A stretch of DNA of 64,000 nucleotides, taken from assembly GCF_001894785.1 (NCBI RefSeq), contig NZ_BCWW01000003.1, forward strand, positions 496,001 through 560,000. Direction: 5' to 3'. The stretch's first letter is position 1; each line of letters opens with the position of its first letter. A model generated the notes under the pieces. The model searched no databases. It was not told the origin of the DNA and saw only the letters and a list, made by a program, of their open reading frames with translations. Position numbers and translations under genes: made by a program. This stretch comes from Rhodococcoides fascians NBRC 12155 = LMG 3623 (GTDB lineage Bacteria > Actinomycetota > Actinomycetes > Mycobacteriales > Mycobacteriaceae). Positions 36,058-44,221 of the stretch are shown here, piece by piece.

Positions 36058-37547
36058 AAGGCGACCCCGAGAGTGCGGTAGCGGCCGAGTCGCGCACTCG
36101 TCCGAGCTGCCGCTTCGAGGGTCGACAGCTCGCGTAGTTCGCGGACAATGGCATCGGCGATGCGACCGGAGAACGCGGCCGGTTCGTCGGCCGCGTCGGG
36201 GAGTTCGGGAACGATGGCGTCGACGATGCCGTCTCGCAGCAGGTCGACCGACCTGATGCCCTGAGCCTCGGCCATGTCCGGTGCATGGGCGGTGTCGCGG
36301 TGCACGATTGCGCTGGCTCCCTCGGGTGGAAGCGGTGCGAGCCAGGCATTCTGGGCACACAGGACGCGGTCCGCGGGCAGCAGTGCGAGTGCTCCGCCGC
36401 CGGTGCCCTGGCCCAGTAGTACCGACACTGTCGGGGTGTTCACGGTGACCAGGTCGGAGATCGAGCGCGCGATCTCGGGTGCGAGACCACCCTCCTCAGC
36501 TTCCTTGGACAGCGCTGCGCCGAATGTGTCGATGACGAGCACCAGAGGTAGCCGGAGTTCCTCGGCCAGACGCATGCCGCGCCGAGCTTCTCGTAGTGCT
36601 GCAGGACCCATCGTTGCCGTGGCGGTGCTGCTGCTTCGGTCGTTACCGAACAGCACACAGGAGACACCGCGAATGCGGCACAGTGACAACAGGATCGAAG
36701 TGTCGGCTTCGCCCTGACTGGTGCCACTGAGCGGAACGTGCTCGGCCGCAGCATGTTCGATGATCTGCCGAATCCCTGGGCGATCGGCGCGGCGAGAAGA
36801 CTGCACCGAGTGCCAGGCCGAGTGCTCGGGAATGCTCGTACGTCCGACTTCGGGAACGTCCGTCCACACGGATGCGTCGACGATCACTCGCAGCGTGCGG
36901 ATCAGCAAGTGACGCAATTGCTCGACCGGCACCACACCGTCGATGACACCGTGCTGGTACAGATTCTCGGCGGTCTGGACATCATCGGGAAATGGCTTGT
37001 CGTACAGGGCCTGATACACCCGCGGGCCGAGGAACCCGATGAGGGCCTCGGGTTCGGCGACGGTGACGTGGGCCAGTGAACCCCAGGATGCGAAAACGCC
37101 TCCCGTCGTCGGATTGCGGAGTTACACCACATACGGCAGGTGCGCCGCTTTGTGTGCGGTGACGGCGGAGGCGATCTTGACCATCTGCACGAAGGCCAAC
37201 GTTCCCTCCTGCATGCGCGTGCCGCCGGAGGTGGGGGAGGCAATGAGTGGCAGGCCCTCTCCAGTGGCGCGCTCGATGGCGGAGGTGATGCGCTCGGCCG
37301 CCGCGACGCCGATCGATCCGGCGAGAAACGCGAACTCGCAGGCGATGATCGCGACGCGTCGGCCGTCGATGGTGCCCTCGCCGGTCAACACCGATTCGTC
37401 GACGCCACTCTTCTCGCGAGCCTTGGCCAGATCCTTCAGATAGGACTCCCCAGGATGGACGTCCACGGGCGTGGAGTCCCACGACACGAACGATCCGCCG
37501 TCGAGAACGGAATCGAGAATCTCGGCGGCGGATGTCCGTGGGCTCAT
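36054..37547 (-). pseudogene. accD3: accD3-like acyl-CoA carboxylase carboxyltransferase, split by an in-frame TAA
   Basis: Orthologue of M. tuberculosis AccD3 (Rv0904c), a fused beta+alpha carboxyltransferase. The frame is colinear for 498 codons but codon 142 (37122-37124) is TAA, between HKAAHLPYVV and LRNPTTGGVFASWGS. Family members have Tyr there (VVYLRNPTTGG), so one base change from TAC or TAT explains it. No frameshift exists: both halves share one frame and the family sequence resumes at the next codon. The front part is a 141-aa fragment of the beta domain; the remaining 356 codons include the intact alpha domain (SQGEADTSILLSLCRIRGV, GQGTGGGALALL). A sequencing error or readthrough cannot be excluded. 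Confidence 0.85.
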
Positions 37548-37554
37548 GGCGCGA

Positions 37555-37560
37555 ACTCTA
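37555..37560 (-). promoter_or_regulatory. -10 box (TAGAGT) for accD3, overlapping the upstream stop codon
   Basis: Minus-strand TAGAGT begins with the TAG stop of the ABC permease gene and lies 7 nt before the accD3 ATG at 37547. This gives the gene its own leaderless promoter. Confidence 0.55.
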
Positions 37561-38757
37561 TCGAGCGAATGCTTCCTTCCACGAGACGGTCTTGCCGATT
37601 CGGAGAATGGAACGCTGGTAGATCTTCGCCGCGCCCATGGCCAGAATTGCGGTGGTGACGATCATCAGGACCGCCGAGCCGACGATCTGCACCGGCGAGG
37701 TCACGCCGGCCGCAATCCGCAGCGGCATCATGATCGCGGAGAACGGAGGAATCCAGCTCAGCGTGTTGGCGAGAGTGCTCTCCGGATCGCTGACGGAATA
37801 GAAGGCCGCGAAGAACATGGCCATGATCAGGATCAGCAGTGGCATGGTCGTCGAGTTCACGTCCTCCTGCCGCGAGACCATGGATCCGCCCGCTGCATAG
37901 AGCACTGCGAAGAACGCGAAGCCGAGAATGAACCACGCGAGTGTGGCCGCGAAGACACTCACCGCGGCACCGGTGACGGTGAGTACGCCTGTGCCCAATC
38001 CTGCTCCCACACCGGCAATTCCGTACAGAGCGAGCTGCAGGATGCCGACCGCACCGATGCCGAGGATCTTGCCCCAGAGCAACTGCAGGGGGCGAACGGT
38101 GGAGAGCAACAGTTCGACCACGCGCGAGGACTTTTCTTCGACGACGCCCATCGCGACGTACATGCCGAAGCCGATGATCTGTGCGTACAACAGGAACACG
38201 GCCGACAGGGCCAGGGCGGTCCGCTGACCGGCCTCGGGGTCGGGCGGATCGATCGCGTCGACGGTGACCGTCGCGGCACTCGTCGCTGCCCCGAGCTCGT
38301 TCTGGTCGACACCCTGTTGCGCCAGTGCAGCATTCGTGGCCTGCGTCGCGACACTGCCTTCGACGACGGCGCGCAACGTGCCGGTCAGATCGGACTCGGT
38401 GACGGCCGTGTACGCGCCCGCAGTCCCGTCGGGAACCAGCGCCACATCGAGATCCCCGGATTCGACGCCACTGCGCGCGGCCGCCGCGTCGGCAACGTCA
38501 CGGACTTCGACGGGGCTACCGACGGCGTCGCCGGTCGCCTCCAATACCGTTGCAATGGACTGGTCCCCGGCGACGCCGATCACGTCGCGCTCTTCGTCAC
38601 CGCTGCCGGAGAAGATCGAGAATGCGATGATGCCGCCGACGATGACGGCCAGGATGATCACGTTGCTGATGACGAAGCTCTTCTTCATCACCTGAACGGT
38701 GAACTCGCGCTTGGCTATCAAGGACACTGCGCTGAAGGAGTTCAGTTGGGAGCTCAT
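37558..38757 (-). CDS. ABC-2 transporter permease (NatB-like)
   Basis: 399-aa membrane subunit. One N-terminal helix (FVISNVIILAVIVGGIIAF) is followed by a ~130-residue extracytoplasmic domain and five or six C-terminal helices with the ABC-2 motif MGVVEEKSSRVVELLLSTVRP. This is the NatB/YhaP layout of sodium or peptide exporters. The ATG at 38757 overlaps the ATPase stop by 4 bp. Last gene of the XRE-led operon. Confidence 0.88.
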   Translation of the reverse strand: MSSQLNSFSAVSLIAKREFTVQVMKKSFVISNVIILAVIVGGIIAFSIFSGSGDEERDVIGVAGDQSIATVLEATGDAVGSPVEVRDVADAAAARSGVESGDLDVALVPDGTAGAYTAVTESDLTGTLRAVVEGSVATQATNAALAQQGVDQNELGAATSAATVTVDAIDPPDPEAGQRTALALSAVFLLYAQIIGFGMYVAMGVVEEKSSRVVELLLSTVRPLQLLWGKILGIGAVGILQLALYGIAGVGAGLGTGVLTVTGAAVSVFAATLAWFILGFAFFAVLYAAGGSMVSRQEDVNSTTMPLLILIMAMFFAAFYSVSDPESTLANTLSWIPPFSAIMMPLRIAAGVTSPVQIVGSAVLMIVTTAILAMGAAKIYQRSILRIGKTVSWKEAFAR

Positions 38758-39647
38758 GCCACTACCGCCTCTCGGAACAGGTCGCTCAGGGAAGGTTTCT
38801 GGATCGAGAATTCGTGGACCGGTCCGGTCGCGAGAGCGGCCCGCAGGACTTCTTGATCATCGGCTCCCGGTGCCAGCCCGAGAACGGTGACGCCGTCGCT
38901 GTGCCCGAGTGTGCTCACTCCGGCGATGCCCGACGCCCATCCGGGGGCAGCGTTCGGTGCGTGGACGTGCAGGTGCGAATCTCCTGATCCGCGTAGTTCG
39001 TCGACGGTTCCGACGGCTTTCATCGAGCCGGCGGCGATGATGCCGACGCGGTCGCACAGGCGTTGCACGAGATCGAGTTGGTGGCTCGAGAACACCACCG
39101 GCACTCCGGCAGCGGCCTTTTCGCGGAGAACTTCGCTCATGACGTCGACGGCGATCGGGTCGAGGCCGGAGAACGGTTCGTCCAGCACGAGCACTGCGGG
39201 GTCGTGCACCAGCGCTGCTGCCAACTGCACGCGCTGCTGATTTCCCAGGCTCAATGCGTCGACGGTGTCGTTGACGCGCTCGTCGATGCCGAGGCGTTCG
39301 GTCCAGCGGATCACCGCGGCTTTGGCATCCTTCGACGAGAGGCCGTGTAGCTCGGCCATGTACGCCAATTGCGGGCCGACCTTCATCTTCGGGTACAGCC
39401 CGCGTTCCTCCGGCATGTAACCGATGGTGCGGCGAACATCGAGGTCGACGGGCTTGCCGCCCAACAGAACCTGGCCGGAATCTGCCGACAGCACGCCCAG
39501 CGCGATGCGCATTGTGGTGGTCTTGCCCGCGCCGTTGCTGCCGACGAAGCCGAACAATTCGCCCGGCCGGACGTCGAAACTCAGGTTGTCGAGGGCGATC
39601 TTGTCGCCGTATCTCTTGGAGACGGAGTCGATCGTGAGGGTGCTCAT
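38754..39647 (-). CDS. ABC transporter ATPase (NatA-like)
   Basis: 297-aa ATPase. Walker A GSNGAGKTT (~38-46), LSLGNQQRVQLAAAL signature with Asn-Gln in place of the usual Gly-Glu, Walker B VLVLDEPFSGLD and the H-loop SSHQLDLVQ. The C-terminal ~85 residues form the exporter-type extension. It pairs with the overlapping permease. Upstream, 16 bp away, is one of two paralogous membrane proteins. Confidence 0.92.
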   Translation of the reverse strand: MSTLTIDSVSKRYGDKIALDNLSFDVRPGELFGFVGSNGAGKTTTMRIALGVLSADSGQVLLGGKPVDLDVRRTIGYMPEERGLYPKMKVGPQLAYMAELHGLSSKDAKAAVIRWTERLGIDERVNDTVDALSLGNQQRVQLAAALVHDPAVLVLDEPFSGLDPIAVDVMSEVLREKAAAGVPVVFSSHQLDLVQRLCDRVGIIAAGSMKAVGTVDELRGSGDSHLHVHAPNAAPGWASGIAGVSTLGHSDGVTVLGLAPGADDQEVLRAALATGPVHEFSIQKPSLSDLFREAVVA

Positions 39648-39663
39648 GGTGCCCTTTCGGTCG

Positions 39664-40215
39664 TTACTGCTGGTCGAACTCTTCGGTGTCTTCTGGTTCG
39701 GGGTCGGGGGTTATCCACGCGAGAATGATTGCCGGGGTCGATATTCCGATCATCAGTCCCGCGAGAGTCCAACCGCCGCCGGCGTAGGCGAGACGGGGGA
39801 GGTCGGGGAAGGTCGAGGACAGGACGATCAGGGCGAAGGCCGCGACCATGACCAACCCCTGCGTGACGGTGAGGCCGATGGAGCGAGCTTCGTTGCGCTG
39901 CTGCACTTCCCATTCGTCCAATGCTCCGACGGGTGCATCGCTGTGGCGGCCGGAGACCGTTTGCAGAGCGGTCCAGATCGGTATGAAGATGAGTGCGGCG
40001 GGAATCCAGGCGATTGCGGCCCACGAGAAGAACAGCGTCGAGATGCTTATGACGAGGAACGTCAGGTCGGCAGCCATCACTGCGATGGCGAGAATGCGGC
40101 GTCGATGTTGCGTGCGCCATTTCGGAAGCCAGTGTCTCGTGTTGGCGTCGTTCTCGAGGAATCGCCGGGTGCGATAGGCCTGATAGCGGGTGAGGATGTC
40201 GGGTTGCGGGGTCAT
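39664..40215 (-). CDS. Membrane protein, paralogue 1 of a tandem pair
   Basis: 183-aa protein. N-terminal YQAYRTRRFLENDANTRHWL precedes two helices (~41-60, 65-85), a cytoplasmic loop with ALDEWEVQQRNEARSIGLTV, two more helices and an acidic tail (TPDPEPEDTEEF). The loop and tail are shared with the next protein upstream. No known family assigned. It probably works with the adjacent ABC transporter or as a membrane sensor for the XRE regulator. Four bp separate it from its paralogue. Confidence 0.75.
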   Translation of the reverse strand: MTPQPDILTRYQAYRTRRFLENDANTRHWLPKWRTQHRRRILAIAVMAADLTFLVISISTLFFSWAAIAWIPAALIFIPIWTALQTVSGRHSDAPVGALDEWEVQQRNEARSIGLTVTQGLVMVAAFALIVLSSTFPDLPRLAYAGGGWTLAGLMIGISTPAIILAWITPDPEPEDTEEFDQQ

Positions 40216-40219
40216 GGTC

Positions 40220-40747
40220 TCAGCCGTCCTCGGGGTCGGGGTCGGGGGTGGTCCACGCGAGAAGCATTGCGGGGGTCGTCCCTCCGGTGAGTAGTGCAGT
40301 CAGGACCAGTGCTCCACCAGAGATGCCGAGATTCGCTGCCCCGAAGGCGGATCCGATGAGCAAGTACGCTCCAGTCGCGGTGCCCAAGACCTGAGTGACC
40401 GTCAGGCCGATGGATCGGGCTTCGTTGCGGAGCTGGACTTCGAGCTCGTCGAGCGCATCCACGGGGGCTTCGGCGCGCCGATTCGACACGATGCCGAGGA
40501 CGATTGCCGCGAACGTGAACACGATGTAGCAGATTCCCCAGGATCCGATCGCCCAGTCGAACACCGGTTCCGAGAGTGCGAATCCCGCAGATGCCGCGAG
40601 CAGTACCAGAAGGAACGCAACGAAGGCTCGGCGTCGTTTCTGGGGTCGCAGTCCCGGTAGCCAATTCGCATAGGTCTTTTCGTTCTCCAGGAATACTCTC
40701 GTCCGGGCTTCCTGATATCTGCCGAAGATGCTGGGGCTGGTGTTCAT
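40220..40747 (-). CDS. Membrane protein, paralogue 2 of a tandem pair
   Basis: 175-aa protein with the same plan as paralogue 1: YQEARTRVFLENEKTYANWL at the N-terminus, two helices, the loop ALDELEVQLRNEARSIGLTV, two helices and the tail TPDPDPEDG. The ATG at 40747 overlaps the XRE regulator stop by 4 bp; the frame's extension to 41053 would run through that gene. The invariant loop RNEARSIGLTVTQ suggests a conserved contact surface. Confidence 0.75.
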   Translation of the reverse strand: MNTSPSIFGRYQEARTRVFLENEKTYANWLPGLRPQKRRRAFVAFLLVLLAASAGFALSEPVFDWAIGSWGICYIVFTFAAIVLGIVSNRRAEAPVDALDELEVQLRNEARSIGLTVTQVLGTATGAYLLIGSAFGAANLGISGGALVLTALLTGGTTPAMLLAWTTPDPDPEDG

Positions 40748-41016
40748 CGATCCTTTTCCTTTCGGAAGAGTTCGGCCGAGAGTGGTCCGAGTTCGGTGCG
40801 TGAGAACACCGCTTCGATCGGCAGATCGAAGACGTCGCAGATGCGCATCGCGAGGTCCAAGCTCGGGTAGTGGTCGCCTCGTTCGAGGGCTCCCACCGTC
40901 TGGGGATTCACTTCGACGAGTTCGGCCAGTTGCGCGCGGCTCATCTTTCGTTCTGCCCGCAGAACACCCACCCTGTTGTAGATCGGGAGCGCGGTACCGC
41001 GCTTGACGGGGCTCAT
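40744..41016 (-). CDS. XRE-family helix-turn-helix regulator
   Basis: 90-aa regulator, almost only the HTH domain: LRAERKMSRAQLAELVEVNP then QTVGALERGDHYPSLDLAMR, with a short tail (EAVFSRTELGPLSAELF). This compact YozG-like type commonly heads operons with small membrane proteins or ABC exporters. First gene of the operon 41016-37558, so it likely controls its own transcription through the AT-rich region at 41020-41075. Confidence 0.88.
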   Translation of the reverse strand: MSPVKRGTALPIYNRVGVLRAERKMSRAQLAELVEVNPQTVGALERGDHYPSLDLAMRICDVFDLPIEAVFSRTELGPLSAELFRKEKDR

Positions 41017-41021
41017 GACAA

Positions 41022-41075
41022 TGAAGTGTTGTATAAACCCAACGATGTGTCAACCGTTCATAACAAAACTGCTGA
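41022..41075 (-). promoter_or_regulatory. AT-rich promoter/operator region of the XRE-ABC operon
   Basis: On the minus strand it contains TTGACA (41048-41053) and TATACA (41030-41035), only 12 bp apart, so they are not a standard pair. GTTG/CAAC half-sites (GTTGTATAAACCCAAC, 41029-41044) form a dyad. The region is clearly AT-richer than its surroundings. Confidence 0.35.
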
Positions 41076-41080
41076 TTTGT

Positions 41081-41536
41081 CTACGGTGTCTGCTGCTCCC
41101 GAGTGGAGGCGACGATGGCGCGCATCGTGGTCAGAAACTCATCGATCGTTGCCCGCTGCTCGGGCGTGAAGCGGGCGAGCTCGTCGACGGCCTGGCCGAT
41201 GACGGGGCCGAAGAACGTTGTCCCGAGTTCCGACGCGTGCGCAGTCACGCGCAGCAGTACTCGCCTGCGGTCGGACGGGTCGGGCTCGCGTAACACCAAG
41301 TCACGCTTGGTCATTCGATCGATCAGGGCCGTGACCGACGCGGATTCCAGGCCCAGCTGGGTTCCTAGCCAACCGGGCGTAGCGCGCGTTCCGGCTCGGT
41401 CCGCGTCGAGGAGACAGATCAGCGCCCGGATATCCGTCGGGTGGAGCGCATGTCTCTGCGCGAATTCTGCGCCCAGAAGATCGAGGTCGACCGTCAGTAC
41501 GCGTAGCTGATGGACGGTGGAGGCGGGCTCGGTCAT
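41081..41536 (-). CDS. MarR-family transcriptional regulator
   Basis: 151-aa winged-helix regulator. HTH around GWLGTQLGLESASVTALIDR, wing LVLREPDPSDRRRVLLRVT with the D-x-R-R motif. The ATG at 41536 is preceded by GAGGGATC; an in-frame ATG at 41578 also exists. It is divergent from an alpha/beta hydrolase, with a perfect palindrome between them, so it probably represses itself and the hydrolase. Confidence 0.85.
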   Translation of the reverse strand: MTEPASTVHQLRVLTVDLDLLGAEFAQRHALHPTDIRALICLLDADRAGTRATPGWLGTQLGLESASVTALIDRMTKRDLVLREPDPSDRRRVLLRVTAHASELGTTFFGPVIGQAVDELARFTPEQRATIDEFLTTMRAIVASTREQQTP

Positions 41537-41587
41537 GTGCTGATCCCTCGGGAGATGCTGGACGAGATGTCTCTCCATTGTCTACTA

Positions 41588-41602
41588 TCTCGATCATCGA
41601 GA
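41588..41602. promoter_or_regulatory. Palindrome TCTCGAT-C-ATCGAGA (candidate MarR operator)
   Basis: Perfect 7-bp arms, 16 bp before the hydrolase GTG at 41618 and 52 bp before the MarR ATG at 41536. Size and position fit a MarR dimer site. Confidence 0.6.
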
Positions 41603-41617
41603 GAATGGAGGGTTGCA

Positions 41618-42448
41618 GTGACGCTGGACGAATTCTTCTCCGCCTACGACCGGGTGCTGCAGAAGTGGCCGGCGGATACCCAAGCCATCGACGTGAACAC
41701 GGTGCACGGTGCCACACGAATCAACGCTTGCGGGCCCGTCGACGGTCCGGCGCTGGTGTTGCTGCCGGGCGCGGGTGCGACGTCGACCGTCTGGTTCGCC
41801 AATGTCAACGCGCTCTCAAGGCACTATCGGGTGTACGCAGTGGACCTGATGGGCGACGTCGGACGGAGCGTGCCCGGTGAACGCGCCATCGACTCTGTCG
41901 AGGAGCTACTGGATTGGCTGTCGGCCGTCCTCGACGAGTCGAACCTGCCGACCGTGGCACTGTGCGGCCATTCCTACGGCGCGATTATCGCACTGGCCTA
42001 TGCGCTACGTCACGAGAACCGCGTGGATGCGTTGACCCTACTCGATCCCAACGCATGCTTCGGCTCCATGAGTCCGCGCTACCTGCTGCACGCCCTACCG
42101 ATACTGCTGTCTCGCAACGAGAAACGGCAGCGTGCTTTCGTCCGATGGGAAACCGATGGCGCGCAGTTGGATCCGGATTGGCTCGACGTACTTGCTCTGG
42201 GAGCCGCGCATGCTCCGACGTCGAAAACCATCGTTCCGAAACGGCCGAAACCTGCTGCGTTCGCGAACTTCGGTGTAGCGACAACCGTGGTACTGGCAGG
42301 GAATGGCAAGGTGCACAATGCCGCTCGGATCGAATCGGCGGTCCGAACCGTCCTGCCTGCAGCGCGGACCGTGATACTCGACGGAGCCACGCATCACACG
42401 TTGCCGATGCGTCCCGCCGCCGAGGTGAACGAAATTCTTCTCAGTTGA
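41618..42448 (+). CDS. Alpha/beta hydrolase
   Basis: 276-aa hydrolase. Oxyanion region LVLLPGAGATSTVWF, nucleophile elbow ALCGHSYGAIIAL (Ser), and the C-terminal His in GATHHTLPMRP; the acid is probably the Asp of the LLDPNACFG strand. Ester, lactone or amide hydrolysis is possible. The GTG at 41618 follows ATGGAGGG. Control by the divergent MarR protein is likely. Confidence 0.82.
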   Translation: MTLDEFFSAYDRVLQKWPADTQAIDVNTVHGATRINACGPVDGPALVLLPGAGATSTVWFANVNALSRHYRVYAVDLMGDVGRSVPGERAIDSVEELLDWLSAVLDESNLPTVALCGHSYGAIIALAYALRHENRVDALTLLDPNACFGSMSPRYLLHALPILLSRNEKRQRAFVRWETDGAQLDPDWLDVLALGAAHAPTSKTIVPKRPKPAAFANFGVATTVVLAGNGKVHNAARIESAVRTVLPAARTVILDGATHHTLPMRPAAEVNEILLS

Positions 42449-42452
42449 CGAA

Positions 42453-42490
42453 AATCGGGTGCAGCTAGCCGCGCTCAGCTGCACCCGATT
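42453..42490. terminator. Bidirectional hairpin terminator
   Basis: AATCGGGTGCAGCT and AGCTGCACCCGATT pair perfectly over 14 bp around a 10-nt loop, between the convergent hydrolase and ABC-F genes. Confidence 0.85.
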
Positions 42491-42499
42491 CAGCGCGAC

Positions 42500-44164
42500 C
42501 TACTTCTCGCTCAGCTGCCCATCGTTCATCGTCCAGTGACGAGTGCTGCGGACGGTGTCGAGCATGCGGCGATCGTGCGTCACCAGCAGCAGGGTGCCCT
42601 CGAAGTTTTCCATCGCGCGTTCGAGTTGTTCGATGGCGGGCAGGTCGAGGTGGTTGGTGGGCTCGTCCAACACCAGCAGGTTCACGCCGCGGGCCTGTAG
42701 CAATGCGAGTGCCGCACGGGTTCGTTCACCCGGCGACAGGGACGACGCCGGCCGCAGTGCGTCGTCGCCGCGCAGCCCGAACTTGGCCAACAGTGTGCGG
42801 ACCTCGGCGTCGGGCCATTCGGGAACTGCTGCACTCAACGCGTCGGACACCGTGCCGTCACCGACGAAATATGCTCGCGCCTGATCGATTTCACCGATTG
42901 CCACACCCGAACCCAATGATGCCGAGCCCTCGTCCGGTTCCAGCCGGCCCAGCAGTACCGAGAGCAACGTCGTCTTGCCGGAGCCGTTGGGTCCGGTAAT
43001 GAGGATGCGATCGCCCCAGTCGATCTGCGTCGTCACCGGACCGAAGGTGAACTCCGATCGGCGAACGACGGCTCCGCCCAACACCGCGACAACGGTCCCG
43101 CTGCGAGGAGCCGCCGCGATCTCCATCCGCAGTTCCCATTCCTTACGGGGTTCCTCGACCACCTCGAGTCGCTCGATGCGGCGCTGTGTCTGACGGGCTT
43201 TCGCGGCCTGCTTTTCGGTCGACTCGGCGCGGGTCCTGCGGGCGATCTTGTCGTTGTCGGTCGCCTTTCGTCGCGCATTGCGGACGCCCGATTCCATCCA
43301 GTTCCGCTGCATCTGCGCGCGAGACTCCAACGCGGATTTGGTGTCTGCGAACTCGTCGTACTTCTCCCGTGCATGCTGGCGCGCAATTTCACGTTCCGCG
43401 AGATAGGACTGGTAGCTGCCGTCATACACATCGATGCGCCGCTGCACTCGATCGAGCTCGACGACACCGGTCACCGTCCGCGCCAGAAACTCGCGATCGT
43501 GACTGACGACGATGATGGCCGCCCGCGTCGCGACGACGAATTGTTCGAGTTGCTCGAGGCCTGCGAGGTCCAGGTCGTTGGTGGGCTCGTCGAGCAGAAG
43601 AATGTCGTAGCGTGCGAGCAGAATCGCGGCCAGTCCGGCGCGGGCGGCCTGCCCACCCGATAGGTCCGTCATGAATGCGCTGCCGTCGACATCGAGGCCC
43701 AGATCCGCGAGCACCTTCGTCGTGCGTTCCGCCAGATCTGCGCCGCCGAGCGCCAGCCACTTCTCGAGCGCAGGGGTGTAGAGGTCCTCGTCGGCAGGAG
43801 CGGAGCCTGCGGAGTGACCGGAGTCGCTGCCACCCAACGCCTCGGCGGCTGCGTTCATGGAAGCTTCGGCCGAAGTGACCCCGGTCCGCCGGCCGAGGAA
43901 ATCCAACACCGTCTCCCCGGCGATGCGCTCGGGCTCCTGCGCCAGATAACCGACGGTTGCGTCGGGCGGGCTGGTGTAGATCTCACCCTCGTGATCGGCC
44001 GTTCCCACGCCCGCCAGCAGCGTCAACAGCGTCGATTTACCGGCACCGTTCGCACCGACCAACCCGATCACATCACCCTCGGTCACCGTCAGATCGAGGC
44101 CGGAGAACAGGGTCCGATCGCCGTGAAAGGCGGCCAGATCGTCGATGCGGAGCGTGGCAGTCAC
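42500..44164 (-). CDS. ABC-F family ATPase
   Basis: 554-aa protein with two ABC domains and no membrane segments, as in ribosome-acting ABC-F proteins. Domain 1: Walker A GANGAGKST, signature LSGGQAARAGLAA, Walker B ILLLDEPTNDLD. Linker with basic coiled coil (~240-340: RRKATDNDKIARRTRAESTE). Domain 2: GPNGSGKTT, LSPGERTRAALALL, LLVLDEPTNHLD. Members protect ribosomes from antibiotics or regulate translation; which applies here is unknown. GTG start at 44164. Confidence 0.9.
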   Translation of the reverse strand: MTATLRIDDLAAFHGDRTLFSGLDLTVTEGDVIGLVGANGAGKSTLLTLLAGVGTADHEGEIYTSPPDATVGYLAQEPERIAGETVLDFLGRRTGVTSAEASMNAAAEALGGSDSGHSAGSAPADEDLYTPALEKWLALGGADLAERTTKVLADLGLDVDGSAFMTDLSGGQAARAGLAAILLARYDILLLDEPTNDLDLAGLEQLEQFVVATRAAIIVVSHDREFLARTVTGVVELDRVQRRIDVYDGSYQSYLAEREIARQHAREKYDEFADTKSALESRAQMQRNWMESGVRNARRKATDNDKIARRTRAESTEKQAAKARQTQRRIERLEVVEEPRKEWELRMEIAAAPRSGTVVAVLGGAVVRRSEFTFGPVTTQIDWGDRILITGPNGSGKTTLLSVLLGRLEPDEGSASLGSGVAIGEIDQARAYFVGDGTVSDALSAAVPEWPDAEVRTLLAKFGLRGDDALRPASSLSPGERTRAALALLQARGVNLLVLDEPTNHLDLPAIEQLERAMENFEGTLLLVTHDRRMLDTVRSTRHWTMNDGQLSEK

Positions 44165-44221
44165 CGGACCAGTATCCCCGGGACCGGGAACAGATTCACA
44201 GCGCCGTCCGTTGGCATTCGT

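Noticed and set aside
37122-37124. accD3 as two genuine separate subunit genes
   Set aside because: The break falls inside the beta domain, not at the beta/alpha boundary, and no ribosome-binding site or start follows the TAA in frame.
41030-41053. TTGACA/TATACA as a standard promoter pair for the XRE operon
   Set aside because: The 12-bp spacer is too short for a normal sigma-70 promoter; kept only as an AT-rich regulatory region.
43799-43810. GGAGCCTGCGGAG fragment as a fourth family C repeat
   Set aside because: It lies inside the ABC-F coding sequence in frame with an Ala/Gly/Ser linker and lacks the flanking blocks.
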